NCBI GenBank assembly: GCA_023634235.1
Contig: JAMKCF010000071.1
Span: forward strand, 186,001-250,000
From: Pisaster brevispinus
Taxonomy: Eukaryota; Echinodermata; Asteroidea; Forcipulatida; Asteriidae
Direction: 5' to 3'
Length of the DNA stretch: 64,000 nucleotides
The stretch's first letter is position 1, and every line of letters starts with the position of its first letter. A model generated the notes under the pieces. That model was not told where the DNA came from and made no database searches. It saw nothing but the letters and a program-made list of their open reading frames with translations. Below are positions 22,102 through 34,600 of the stretch, one piece after another. Position numbers and translations under genes: made by a program.

Positions 22102-25058
22102 GCTGACGATTCTGTAGGCGAGGCGAGCGGCCTGGATGTTAGGCCTACCCCTTAGAGAAATAGGAAAACAAAAACCAGGGGTAATGGCCCAAAATAAAAG
22201 TGCGGTGATTTTGGGAATAAGTCCCGATCTAGGAGGGCTAGAGAGATGATTTTTTTACCTGACTCTGCCTTAGGTATCCCTGCATCCGAAAATTAGACTT
22301 TTACGGCCGTTGCGGGCTGGCTTCATACCGGAAAAGACCAGCAAGCGGGGACACTCCGAAAGCCCCCCAAAACATCAACGTGATTTTGCTCTAAAAAGAC
22401 ACAAATACAAAATATGGAGGGCCACATCACCCCCAGGGCAATATTGAATCTGCACAATTTTAGTACCACTGTAAAGCCCGTTTCAAGGGCTCCCTCTCCC
22501 GTGAGTTTTGGGTCGCTGACGATTCTGTAGGCGAGGCGAGCGGCCTGGATGTTAGGCCCACCCCTTAGAGAAATAGGAAAACAAAAACCAGGGGTAATGG
22601 CCCAAAATAAAAGTGCGATGATTTTGGGAATAAGTCCCGATCTAGGAGGGCTAGAGAGATGATTGTTTTACCTGACTCTGCCTTAGGTATCCCTGCATCC
22701 GAAAATTAGACTTTTACGGCCGTTGCGGGCAGGCTTCACACCGGAAAAGACCAGCATGCGGGGACACTCCGAAAGCCCCGCAAAACATCAACGTGATTTT
22801 GCTGTAAAAAGACACAAATACAAAATAAGGAGGGTCACATCACCCCCAGGGCAATATCGAATCTGCACAATTTTAGTACCACTGTAAAGCCCGTTTCTAA
22901 GGCTCCCTCTCCCGTGAGTTTGGTGTCGCTGACGATTCTGTAGGCGAGGCGAGCGGCCTGGATGTTAGGCCTACCCCTTAGAGAAATAGGAAAACAAAAA
23001 CCAGGGGTAATGGCCCAAAATAAAAGTGCGGTGATTTTGGGAATAAGTCCCGATCTAGGAGGGCTAGAGAGATGATTTTTTTACCTGACTCTGCCTTAGG
23101 TATCCCTGCATCCGAAAATTAGACTTTTACGGCCGTTGCGGGCTGGCTTCATACCGGAAAAGACCAACAAGCGGGGACACTCCGAAAGCCCCCCAAAACA
23201 TCAACGTGATTTTGCTCTAAAAAGACACAAATACAAAATATGGAGGGCCACATCACCCCCAGGGCAATATTGAATCTGCACAATTTTAGTACCACTGTAA
23301 AGCCCGTTTCAAGGGCTCCCTCTCCCGTGAGTTTTGGGTCGCTGACGATTCTGTAGGCGAGGCGAGCGGCCTGGATGTTAGGCCCACCCCTTAGAGAAAT
23401 AGGAAAACAAAAACCAGGGGTAATGGCCCAAAATAAAAGTGCGATGATTTTGGGAATAAGTCCCGATCTAGGAGGGCTAGAGAGATGATTGTTTTACCTG
23501 ACTCTGCCTTAGGTATCCCTTCATCCGAAAATTTGACTTTTACCGCCGTTGCAGGCAGGCTTCACACCGGAAAAGACCAGCAAGCGGGGACACTCCGAAA
23601 GCCCCCCAAAACATCAACTTGATTTTGCTGTAAAAAGACACAAATACAAAATAAGGAGGGTCACATCACCCCCAGGGCAATATCAAATCTGCACAATTTT
23701 AGTACCACTGTAAAGCCCGTTTCAAGGGCTCCCTCTCCCGTGAGTTTGGGGTTGCTGACGATTCTGTAGGCGAGGCGAGCGGCCTGGATGTTAGGCCTAC
23801 CCCTAAGAAAAATTGAAAAAAAAAAAAAAAAAAAAAAACAGAAGCAAGGTCGTGCCGGCAGGGGTCATGGCCCAAAATAAAAGTGCGGTGAATTTGGGAG
23901 TAACTCCCGATCTAGGAGGGCTAGAGGGATGATTTTTTGGCCTGACTCTGCCTTAGGTATCCCTGCATCCGAAAATTAGACTTTTACGGCCGTTGCGGGC
24001 AGGCTTCACACCGGAAAAGACCAGCAAGCGGGGACACTCCGAAAGCCCCGCAAAACATCAACGTGATTTTGCTGTAAAAAGACACAAATACAAAATAAGG
24101 AGGGTCACATCACCCCCAGGGCAATATCGAATCTGCACAATTTTAGTACCACTGTAAAGCCCGTTTCAAGGGCTCCCTCTCCCGTGAGTTTGGGGTCGCT
24201 GACGATTCTGTAGGCGCGGCGAGCGGCCTGGATGTTAGGCCCACCCCTTAGAGAAATAGGAAAACAAAAACCAGGGGTAATGGCCCAAAATAAAAGCGCG
24301 GTGATTTTGGGAATAAGTCCCGATCTAGGAGGGCTAGAGAGATGATTTTTTTACCTGACTCTACCTGAGGTATCCCTGCATCCGAAAATTAGACTTTTAC
24401 GGCCGTTGCGGGCAGGCTTCACACCGGAAAAGACCAGCAAGCGGGGACACTCCGAAAGCCCCCCAAAACATCAACTTGATTTTGCTGTAAAAAGACACAA
24501 ATACAAAATAAGGAGGGTCACATCACCCCCAGGGCAATATCGAATCTGCACAATTTTAGTACCACTGTAAAGCCCGTTTCAAGGGCTCCCTCTCCCGTGA
24601 GTTTGGGGTCGCTGACGATTCTGTAGGCGAGGCGAGCGGCCTGGATGTTAGGCCTACCCCTAAGAAAAATTGAAAAAAAAAAAAAAAAAAAAAAAAAACC
24701 AGAAGCAAGGTCGTTCCGGCAGGGGTCATGGCCCAAAATAAAAGTGCGGTGAATTTGGGAATAACTCCCGATCTAGGAGGGCTAGAGGGATGATTTTTTG
24801 GCCTGACTCTGCCTTAGGTATCCCTGCATCCGAAAATTAGACTTTTACGGCCGTTGCGGGCAGGCTTCACACCGGAAAAGACCAGCATGCGGGGACACTC
24901 CGAAAGCCCCGCAAAACATCAACGTGATTTTGCTGTAAAAAGACACAAATACAAAATAAGGAGGGTCACATCACCCCCAGGGCAATATCGAATCTGCACA
25001 ATTTTAGTACCACTGTAAAGCCCGTTTCTAAGGCTCCCTCTCCCGTGAGTTTGGTGTC
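22102..25058 (+). repeat. Seven-unit higher-order repeat, copy 1 (2957 bp)
   Basis: The order is A A A A B A B at 22102, 22515, 22928, 23341, 23754, 24198 and 24611. Marks in order: GGGCTGGCTTCATACC with GCTCTAAAAAG and AATATGGAGGGCC; GTGCGATG with GCATGCGGGG; the same pair again; CCCTTCATCCG with TTGCAGGCAGG; TTGGGAGTAACTCC; TAGGCGCGGCGAG with AAAGCGCGG; GGTCGTTCCGG. The next seven units repeat all of these in the same order. Within the block, 22102-22927 and 22928-23753 are themselves two copies of an 826-bp A-A pair. Confidence 0.95.
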
Positions 25059-28011
25059 GCTGACGATTCTGTAGGCGAGGCGAGCGGCCTGGATGTTAGG
25101 CCTACCCCTTAGAGAAATAGGAAAACAAAAACCAGGGGTAATGGCCCAAAATAAAAGTGCGGTGATTTTGGGAATAAGTCCCGATCTAGGAGGGCTAGAG
25201 AGATGATTTTTTTACCTGACTCTGCCTTAGGTATCCCTGCATCCGAAAATTAGACTTTTACGGCCGTTGCGGGCTGGCTTCATACCGGAAAAGACCAGCA
25301 AGCGGGGACACTCCGAAAGCCCCCCAAAACATCAACGTGATTTTGCTCTAAAAAGACACAAATACAAAATATGGAGGGCCACATCACCCCCAGGGCAATA
25401 TTGAATCTGCACAATTTTAGTACCACTGTAAAGCCCGTTTCAAGGGCTCCCTCTCCCGTGAGTTTTGGGTCGCTGACGATTCTGTAGGCGAGGCGAGCGG
25501 CCTGGATGTTAGGCCCACCCCTTAGAGAAATAGGAAAACAAAAACCAGGGGTAATGGCCCAAAATAAAAGTGCGATGATTTTGGGAATAAGTCCCGATCT
25601 AGGAGGGCTAGAGAGATGATTGTTTTACCTGACTCTGCCTTAGGTATCCCTGCATCCGAAAATTAGACTTTTACGGCCGTTGCGGGCAGGCTTCACACCG
25701 GAAAAGACCAGCATGCGGGGACACTCCGAAAGCCCCGCAAAACATCAACGTGATTTTGCTGTAAAAAGACACAAATACAAAATAAGGAGGGTCACATCAC
25801 CCCCAGGGCAATATCGAATCTGCACAATTTTAGTACCACTGTAAAGCCCGTTTCTAAGGCTCCCTCTCCCGTGAGTTTGGGGTCGCTGACGATTCTGTAG
25901 GCGAGGCGAGCGGCCTGGATGTTAGGCCTACCCCTTAGAGAAATAGGAAAACAAAAACCAGGGGTAATGGCCCAAAATAAAAGTGCGGTGATTTTGGGAA
26001 TAAGTCCCGATCTAGGAGGGCTAGAGAGATGATTTTTTTACCTGACTCTGCCTTAGGTATCCCTGCATCCGAAAATTAGACTTTTACGGCCGTTGCGGGC
26101 TGGCTTCATACCGGAAAAGACCAGCAAGCGGGGACACTCCGAAAGCCCCCCAAAACATCAACGTGATTTTGCTCTAAAAAGACACAAATACAAAATATGG
26201 AGGGCCACATCACCCCCAGGGCAATATTGAATCTGCACAATTTTAGTACCACTGTAAAGCCCGTTTCAAGGGCTCCCTCTCCCGTGAGTTTTGGGTCGCT
26301 GACGATTCTGTAGGCGAGGCGAGCGGCCTGGATGTTAGGCCCACCCCTTAGAGAAATAGGAAAACAAAAACCAGGGGTAATGGCCCAAAATAAAAGTGCG
26401 ATGATTTTGGGAATAAGTCCCGATCTAGGAGGGCTAGAGAGATGATTGTTTTACCTGACTCTGCCTTAGGTATCCCTTCATCCGAAAATTTGACTTTTAC
26501 CGCCGTTGCAGGCAGGCTTCACACCGGAAAAGACCAGCAAGCGGGGACACTCCGAAAGCCCCCCAAAACATCAACTTGATTTTGCTGTAAAAAGACACAA
26601 ATACAAAATAAGGAGGGTCACATCACCCCCAGGGCAATATCAAATCTGCACAATTTTAGTACCACTGTAAAGCCCGTTTCAAGGGCTCCCTCTCCCGTGA
26701 GTTTGGGGTTGCTGACGATTCTGTAGGCGAGGCGAGCGGCCTGGATGTTAGGCCTACCCCTAAGAAAAATTGAAAAAAAAAAAAAAAAAAAAAAACAGAA
26801 GCAAGGTCGTGCCGGCAGGGGTCATGGCCCAAAATAAAAGTGCGGTGAATTTGGGAGTAACTCCCGATCTAGGAGGGCTAGAGGGATGATTTTTTGGCCT
26901 GACTCTGCCTTAGGTATCCCTGCATCCGAAAATTAGACTTTTACAGCCGTTGCGGGCAGGCTTCACACCGGAAAAGACCAGCAAGCGGGGACACTCCGAA
27001 AGCCCCGCAAAACATCAACGTGATTTTGCTGTAAAAAGACACAAATACAAAATAAGGAGGGTCACATCACCCCCAGGGCAATATCGAATCTGCACAATTT
27101 TAGTACCACTGTAAAGCCCGTTTCAAGGGCTCCCTCTCCCGTGAGTTTGGGGTTGCTGACGATTCTGTAGGCGCGGCGAGCGGCCTGGATGTTAGGCCCA
27201 CCCCTTAGAGAAATAGGAAAACAAAAACCAGGGGTAATGGCCCAAAATAAAAGCGCGGTGATTTTGGGAATAAGTCCCGATCTAGGAGGGCTAGAGAGAT
27301 GATTTTTTTACCTGACTCTACCTTAGGTATCCCTGCATCCGAAAATTAGACTTTTACGGCCGTTGCGGGCAGGCTTCACACCGGAAAAGACCAGCAAGCG
27401 GGGACACTCCGAAAGCCCCCCAAAACATCAACTTGATTTTGCTGTAAAAAGACACAAATACAAAATAAGGAGGGTCACATCACCCCCAGGGCAATATCGA
27501 ATCTGCACAATTTTAGTACCACTGTAAAGCCCGTTTCAAGGGCTCCCTCTCCCGTGAGTTTGGGGTCGCTGACGATTCTGTAGGCGAGGCGAGCGGCCTG
27601 GATGTTAGGCCTACCCCTAAGAAAAATTGAAAAAAAAAAAAAAAAAAAAAGTCAGAAGCAAGGTCGTTCCGGCATGGGTCATGGCCCAAAATAAAAGTGC
27701 GGTGAATTTGGGAATAGCTCCCGATCTAGGAGGGCTAGAGGGATGATTTTTTGGCCTGACTCTGCCTTAGGTATCCCTGCATCCGAAAATTAGACTTTTA
27801 CGGCCGTTGCGGGCAGGCTTCACACCGGAAAAGACCAGCAAGCGGGGACACTCCGAAAGCCCCGCAAAAGATCAACGTGATTTTGCTGTAAAAAGACACA
27901 AATACAAAATAAGGAGGGTCACATCACCCCCAGGGCAATATCGAATCTGCACAATTTTAGTACCACTGTAAAGCCCGTTTCTAAGGCTCCCTCTCCCGTG
28001 AGTTTGGGGTC
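25059..28011 (+). repeat. Seven-unit higher-order repeat, copy 2 (2953 bp)
   Basis: Units at 25059, 25472, 25885, 26298, 26711, 27155 and 27568 repeat copy 1 unit for unit. The four-base length difference is in the final B unit, in and around its A tract. Differences from copy 1 include GTTTGGGGTCG replacing GTTTGGTGTCG at the end of the second unit, TTACAGCCG near 26943, CTCTACCTTAGG near 27318 (copy 1 CTCTACCTGAGG), and GCAAAAGATC near 27865. Copy 1 follows a B unit (21655) that has the same GCATGCGGGG and GTTTGGTGTCG marks as the last unit of copy 1. Confidence 0.95.
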
Positions 28012-28812
28012 GCTGACGATTCTGTAGGCGAGGCGAGCGGCCTGGATGTTAGGCCTACCCTAAGAAAAATTGAAAAAAAAAAACAAAAAAAAAACCCAGA
28101 AGCAAGGTCGTGCCGGCAGGCGTCATGGCCCAAAATAAAAGTGCGGTGAATTTGGGAATAACTCCCGATTTAGGAGGGCTAGAGGGATGATTTTTTGGCC
28201 TGACTCTGCCTTAGGTATCCCTGCATCCGAAAATTAGACTTTTACGGCCGTTGCGGGCAGGCTTCACACCGGAAAAGACCAGCAAGCGGGGACACTCCGA
28301 AAGCCCCCCAAAACATCAACGTGATTTTGCTGTAAAAAGACACAAATACAAAATAAGGAGGGTCACATCACCCCCAGGGCAATATCGAATCTGCACAATT
28401 TTAGTACCACTGTACCCGTTTCAAGGGCTCCCTCTCCCGTGAGTTTGGGGTCGCTGACGATTCTGTAGGCGAGGCGAGCGGCCTGGATGTTAGGCCCACC
28501 CCTAAGAGAAATTGAATAAGTCCCGATCTAGGAGGGCTAGAGAGATGATTTTTTTACCTGACTCTGCCTTAGGTATCCCTGCATCCGAAAATTAGACTTT
28601 TACGGCCGTTGCGGGCAGGCTTCACACCGGAAAAGACCAGCAAGCGGGGACACTCCGAAAGCCCCGCAAAACATCAACGTGATGTTGCTGTAAAAAGACA
28701 CAAATACAAAATAAGGAGGGTCACATCACCCCAGGACAATATCGAATCTGCACAATTTTAGTACCACTGTAAAGCCCGTTTCAAGGGCTCCCTCTCCCGT
28801 GAGTTTGGGGTC
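28012..28812 (+). repeat. Variant B-A dimer with two deletions, copy 1 (801 bp)
   Basis: The B unit (28012) has lost three bases in its tail: CTGTACCCGTTTC in place of CTGTAAAGCCCGTTTC near 28410. The A unit (28453, 360 bp) lacks 53 bp. Its spacer reads CCTAAGAGAAATTGAATAAG near 28502, joining the start of the A-rich spacer to GAATAAGTCCC and removing the CAGGGG, AATGGCC and GTGATTTT region. The A unit also has GATGTTGCTG. Both deletions recur together at 45288-46088. Confidence 0.93.
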
Positions 28813-29329
28813 GCTGACGATTCTGTAGGCGAGGCGAGCGGCCTGGATGTTAGGCCTACCCCTTAGAGAAATAAGAAAACAAAAACCAGGGGTAATGGCC
28901 CAAAATAAAAGTGCGGTGATTTTGGGAATAAGTCCCGATCTAGGAGGGCTAGAGAGATGATTTTTTTAACTGACTCTGCCTTAGGTATCCCTGCATCCGA
29001 AAATTAGACTTTTACGGCCGTTGCGGGCAGGCTTCACACCGGAAAAGACCAGCAAGCGGGGACACTCCGAAAGCCCTCCAAAACATCAACTTGATTTTGC
29101 TGTAAAAAGACACAAATACAAAATAAGGAGGGTCACATCACCCCCGGAAAAGACCAGCAAGCGGGGACACTCCGAAAGCCCCGCAAAACATCAACGTGAT
29201 GTTGCTGTAAAAAGACACAAATACAAAATAAGGAGGGTCACATCACCCCAGGACAATATCGAATCTGCACAATTTTAGTACCACTGTAAAGCCCGTTTCA
29301 AGGGCTCCCTCTCCCGTGAGTTTGGGGTC
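28813..29329 (+). repeat. A unit with 105-bp internal duplication (517 bp)
   Basis: The unit is A-type with CCTACCCCTTAG and AATAAGAAAAC. It runs to CATCACCCCC at 29145 and then jumps back to GGAAAAGACC, giving a 105-bp excess. What follows matches the previous unit from 28629 on, including GATGTTGCTG and CACCCCAGGAC. The event is therefore best described as a 517-bp tandem duplication: 28629-29145 copied as 29146-29662. The join shares only CC between partners. Confidence 0.92.
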
Positions 29330-29742
29330 GCTGACGATTCTGTAGGCGAGGCGAGCGGCCTGGATGTTAGGCCTACCCCTTAGAGAAATAAGAAAACAAA
29401 AACCAGGGGTAATGGCCCAAAATAAAAGTGCGGTGATTTTGGGAATAAGTCCCGATCTAGGAGGGCTAGAGTAATGATTTTTTTAACTGACTCTGCCTTA
29501 GGTATCCCTGCATCCGAAAATTAGACTTTTACGGCCGTTGCGGGCAGGCTTCACACCGGAAAAGACCAGCAAGCGGGGACACTCCGAAAGCCCTCCAAAA
29601 CATCAACTTGATTTTGCTGTAAAAAGACACAAATACAAAATAAGGAGGGTCACATCACCCCCAGGGCAATATCGAATCTGCACAATTTTAGTACCACTGT
29701 AAAGCCCGTTTCAAGGGCTCCCTCTCCCGTGAGTTTGGGGTC
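29330..29742 (+). repeat. A unit duplicated from its left neighbour
   Basis: This 413-bp unit has the same rare marks as the unit at 28813: CCTACCCCTTAG, AATAAGAAAAC, TTTTTTTAACTGAC and AAGCCCTCC. It lacks the internal duplication. A single visible change, GAGTAATG in place of GAGAGATG near 29470, separates the copied parts, which suggests that the duplication is young. Confidence 0.88.
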
Positions 29743-30186
29743 GCTGACGATTCTGTAGGCGAGGCGAGCGGCCTGGATGTTAGGCCTACCCCTAAGAAAA
29801 ATTGAAAAAAAAAACAAAAAAAAAACCCAGAAGCAAGGTCGTGCCGGCAGGGGTCATGGCCCAAAATAAAAGTGCGGTGAATTTGGGAATAACTCCCGAT
29901 CTAGGAGGGCTAGAGGGATGATTTTTTGGCCTGACTCTGCCTTAGGTATCCCTGCATCCGAAAATTAGACTTTTACGGCCGTTGCAGGCAGGCTTCACAC
30001 CGGAAAAGACCAGCAAGCGGGGACACTCCGAAAGCCCCCCAAAACATCAACTTGATTTTGCTGTAAAAAGACACAAATACAAAATAAGGAGGGTCACATC
30101 ACCCCCAGGGCAATATCGAATCTGCACAATTTTAGTACCACTGTAAAGCCCGTTTCAAGGGCTCCCTCTCCCGTGAGTTTGGGGTT

Positions 30187-30791
30187 GCTGACGATTCTGT
30201 AGGCGAGGCGAGCGGCCTGGATGTTAGGCCCACCCCTTATAGAAATAGGAAAACAAAAACCAGGGGTAATGGCCCAAAATAAAAGTGCGGTGATTTTGGG
30301 AATAAGTCCCGATCTAGGAGGGCTAGAGAGATGATTTTTTTACCTGACTCTGCCTTAGGTATCCCTGCATCCGAAAATTAGACTTTTACGGCCGTTGCGG
30401 GCAGGCTTCACACCGGAAAAGACCAGCAAGCGGGGACGCTCCGAAAGCACCGCAAAACATCAACGTGATTTTGCTGTAAAAAGACACAAATACAAAATAA
30501 GGAGGGTCACATCACCCCCAGGGCAATATCGAATCTGCACAATTTTAGTACCACTGTAAAGCCCGTTTCAAGGGCTCCCTCTCCCGTTGCGGGCAGGCTT
30601 TACACCGGAAAAGACCAGCAAGCGGGGACACTCCGAAAGCCCAGCAAAACATCAACGTGATTTTGCTGTAAAAAGACACAAATACAAAATAAGGAGGGTC
30701 ACATCACCCCCAGGGCAATATCGAATCTGCACAATTTTTGTACCACTGTAAAGCCCGTTTCAAGGGCTCCCTCTCCCGTGAGTTCGGGGTC
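30187..30791 (+). repeat. A unit with 192-bp internal duplication (605 bp)
   Basis: The unit carries CCCCTTATAGAAATAGG, shared with the unit at 43607. It reaches CTCTCCCGT at 30587 and then continues as TGCGGGCAGGC, repeating sequence that began at 30392, so 30392-30583 and 30584-30775 are two passes of the same region. The partners share CCGT at the join. The passes differ: the first has GGGGACGCTCC and AAGCACCGC, the second GGCTTTACACC and AAGCCCAGC. I infer an exchange between non-identical units. Confidence 0.92.
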
Positions 30792-32920
30792 GCTGACGAT
30801 TCTGTAGGCGAGGCGAGCGGCCTGGATGTTAGGCCCACCCCTTAGAGAAATAGGAAAACAAAAACCAGGGGTAATGGCCCAAAATAAAAGTGCGGTGATT
30901 TTGGGAATAAGTCCCGATCTAGGAGGGCTAGAGAGATGATTTTTTTACCTGACTCTGCCTTAGGTATCCCTACATCCGAAAATTAGACTTTTACGGCCGT
31001 TGCGGGCAGGCTTCACACCGGAAAAGACCAGCAAGTGGGGACACTCCGAAAGCCCCCCAAAACATCAACATGATTTTGCTGTAAAAAGACACAAATACAA
31101 AATAAGGAGGGTCACATCACCCCCAGGGCAATATCAAATCTGCACAATTTTGATACCATTGTAAAGCCCGTTTCAAGGGCTCCCTCTCCCGTGAGTTTGG
31201 GGTCGCTGACGATTCTGTAGGCGAGGCGAGCGGCCTGGATGTTAGGCCTACCCCTAAGAAAAATTGAAAAAAAAAAAAAAAAAAAAAACAGAAGCAAGGT
31301 CGTGCCGGCAGGGGTCATGGCCCAAAATAAAAGTGCAGTGAATTTGGGGATAACTCCCGATCTAGGAGGGCTAGAGGAATGATTTTTTGGCCTGACTCTG
31401 CCTTAGGTATCCCTGCATCCGAAAATTAGACTTTTACGGCCGTTGCGGGCAGGCTTCACACCGGAAAAGACCAGCAAGCGGGGACACTCCGAAAGCCCCG
31501 CAAAACATCAACGTGATTTTGCTGTAAAAAGACACAAATACAAAATAAGGAGGGTCACATCACCCCCAGGGCAATATCGAATCTGCACAATTTTAGTACC
31601 ACTGTAAAGCCCGTTTCAAGGGCTCCCTCTCCCGTGAGTTTGGGGTCGCTGACGATTCTTTAGGCGAGGCGAGCGGCCTGGATGTTAGGCCCACCCCTTA
31701 GAGAAATAGGAAAACAAAAACCAGGGGTAATGGCCCAAAATAAAAGTGCGGTGATTTTGGGAATAAGTCCCGATCTAGGAGGGCTAGAGAGATGATTGTT
31801 TTACCTGACTCTGCCTTAGGTATCCCTGCATCCGAAAATTAGACTTTTACGGCCGTTGCGGGCAGGCTTCACACCGGAAAAGACCAGCAAGCGGGGACAT
31901 TCCGAAAGCCCCCCAAAACATCAACTTGATTTTGCTGTAAAAAGACACAAATACAAAATAAGGAGGGTCACATCACCCCCAGGGCAATATCGAATCTGCA
32001 CAATTTTAGTACCACTGTAAAGCCCGTTTCAAGGGCTCCCTCTCCCGTGAGTTTGGGGTTGCTGACGATTCTGTAGGCGAGGCGAGCGGCCTGGATGTTA
32101 GGCCCACCCCTTAGAGAAATAGGAAAACAAAAACCAGGGGTAATGGCCCAAAATAAAAGAGCGGTGATTTTGGGAATAAGTCCCGATTTAGGAGGGCTAG
32201 AGAGATGATTTTTTTACCTGACTCTGCCTTAGGTATCCCTGCATCCGAAAATTAGACTTTTACGGCCGTTGCGGGCAGGCTTCACACCGGAAAAGACCAG
32301 CAAGCGGGGACACTCCGAAAGCCCCCCAAAACATCAACTTGATTTTGCTGTAAAAAGACACAAATACAAAATAAGGAGGGTCACATCACCCCCAGGGCAA
32401 TATCGAATCTGCACAATTTTAGTACCACTGTAAAGCCCGTTTCAAGGGCTCCCTCTCCCGTGAGTTTGGGGTCGCTGACGATTCTGTAGACGAAGCGAGC
32501 GGTCTGGATGTTAGGCCTACCCCTAAGAAAAATTGAAAAAAAAAAAAAAAAAAAAAAAAAAACAGAAGCAAGGTCGTGCCGGCAGGGGTCATGGCCCAAA
32601 ATAAAAGTGCGGTGAATTTGGGAATAACTCCCGATCTAGGAGGGCTAGAGGGATGATTTTTTGGCCTGACTCTGCCTTAGGTATCCCTGCATCCGAAAAT
32701 TAGACTTTTACGGCCGTTGCGGGCAGGCTTCACACCGGAAAAGACCAGCAAGCGGGGACACTCCGAAAGCCCCGCAAAACATCAACGTGACTTTGCTGTA
32801 AAAAGACACAAATGCAAAACAAGGAGGGTCACATCACCCCAGGGCAATATCGAATCTGCACAATTTTAGTACCACTGTAAAGCCCGTTTCAAGGGCTCCC
32901 TCTCCCGTGAGTTTGGCGTC

Positions 32921-33332
32921 GCTGACGATTCTTTAGGCGAGGCGAGCGGCCTGGATGTTAGGCCTACCCCTTAGAGAAATAGGAAAACAAAAACCAGGGG
33001 TAATGGCCCAAAATAAAAGTGCGGTGATTTTGGGAATAACTCCCGATCTAGGAGGGCTAGAGGGGTGATTTTTTGGCCTGACTCTGCCTTAGGTATCCCT
33101 GCATCCGAAAATTAGACTTTTACGGCCGTTGCGGGCAGGCTTCACACCGGAAAAGACCAGCAAGCGGGGACACTCCGAAAGCCCCGCAAAACATCAACGC
33201 GACTTTGCTGTAAAAAGACACAAATACAAAATAAGGAGGGTCACATCACCCCAGGGCAATATCGAATCTGCACAATTTTAGTACCACTGTAAAGCCCGTT
33301 TCAAGGGCTCCCTCTCCCGTGAGTTTGGCGTC
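32921..33332 (+). repeat. Hybrid monomer: A spacer, B body
   Basis: The left part is A-type (CCCCTTAGAGAAATAGG, short spacer, GTGATTTT). The marks then switch to B-type at AACTCCCG and stay B-like (GGGTGATTTTTTGGCCTG, CCCCGCAAAA). It opens with GATTCTTTAGG after GTTTGGCGTCG, a combination shared with the starts at 33333 and 38038. It ends with CACCCCAGGGC, one C short. This is the mirror image of the B-to-A hybrids at 21205 and 51721. Confidence 0.87.
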
Positions 33333-34600
33333 GCTGACGATTCTTTAGGCGAGGCGAGCGGCCTGGATGTTAGGCCTACCCCTTAGAGAAATAGGAAAAC
33401 AAAAACCAGGGGTAATGGCCCAAAATAAAAGTGCGGTGATTTTGGGAATAAGTCCCGATCTAGGAGGGCTAGAGAGATGATTTTTTTACCTGACTCTGCC
33501 TTAGGTATCCCTGCATCCGAAAATTAGACTTTTACGGCCGTTGCGGGCAGGCTTCACACCGGAAAAGACCAGCAAGCGGGGACACTCCGAAAGCCCCGCA
33601 AAACATCAACGTGATTTTGCTGTAAAAAGACACAAATACAAAATAAGGAGGGTCACATCACCCCCAGGGCAATATCGAATCTGCACAATTTTAGTACCAC
33701 TGTAAAGCCCGTTTCAAGGGCTCCCTCTCCCGTGAGTTTGGGGTCGCTGACGATTCTGTAGGCGAGGCGAGCGGCCTGGATGTTAGGCCCACCCCTTAGA
33801 GAAATAGGAAAACAAAAACCAGGGGTAATGGCCCAAAATAAAAGTGCGGTGATTTGGGGAATAAGTCCCGATCTAGGAGGGCTAGAGAGATGATTTTTTT
33901 ACCTGACTCTGCCTTAGGTATCCCTGCATCCGAAAATTAGACTTTTACGGCCGTTGCGGGCAGGCTTCACACCGGAAAAGACCAGCAAGCGGGGACACTC
34001 CGAAAGCCCCCCAAAACATCAACTTGATTTTGCTGTAAAAAGACACAAATACAAAATAAGGAGAGTCACATCACCCCCAGGGCAATATCGAATCTGCACA
34101 ATTTTAGTACCACTGTAAAGCCCGTTTCAAGGGCTCCCTCTCCCGTGAGTTTGGGGTCGCTGACGATTCTGTAGGTGAGGCGAGCGGCCTGCATGTTAGG
34201 CCTACCCCTAAGAAAAATTGAAAAAAAAACACAAAAAAAACCCAGAAGCAAGGTCGTGCCGGCAGGGGTCATGACCCAAAATAAAAGTGCGGTGAATTTG
34301 GGAATAACTCCCGATCTAGGAGGGCTAGAGGGGTGATTTTTTGGCCTGACTCTGCCTTAGGTATCCCTGCATCCGAAAATTAGACTTTTACGGCCGTTGC
34401 GGGCAGGCTTCACACCGGAAAAGACCAGCAAGCGGGGACACTCCGAAAGCCCCGCAAAACATCAACGTGATTTTGCTGTAAAAAGACACAAATACAAAAT
34501 AAGGAGGGTCACATCACCCCAGGGCAATATCGAATCTGCACAATTTTAGTACCACTGTAAAGCCCGTTTCAAGGGCTCCCTCTCCCGTGAGTTTGGGGTT
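33333..34600 (+). repeat. A-A-B block related to 37181-38863
   Basis: The pair at 33333-34158 (413+413 bp) has the same marks and length as the pair at 38038-38863: GATTCTTTAGG at the first start and GTGATTTGGGG in the second unit. The pair at 33746-34600 in turn matches 37181-38037: GTGATTTGGGG, then GTAGGTGAGGCG and AGGGGTGATTTTTTGG in B. The two regions therefore hold the same units in rearranged order, about 3.4-4.7 kb apart. Confidence 0.82.
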
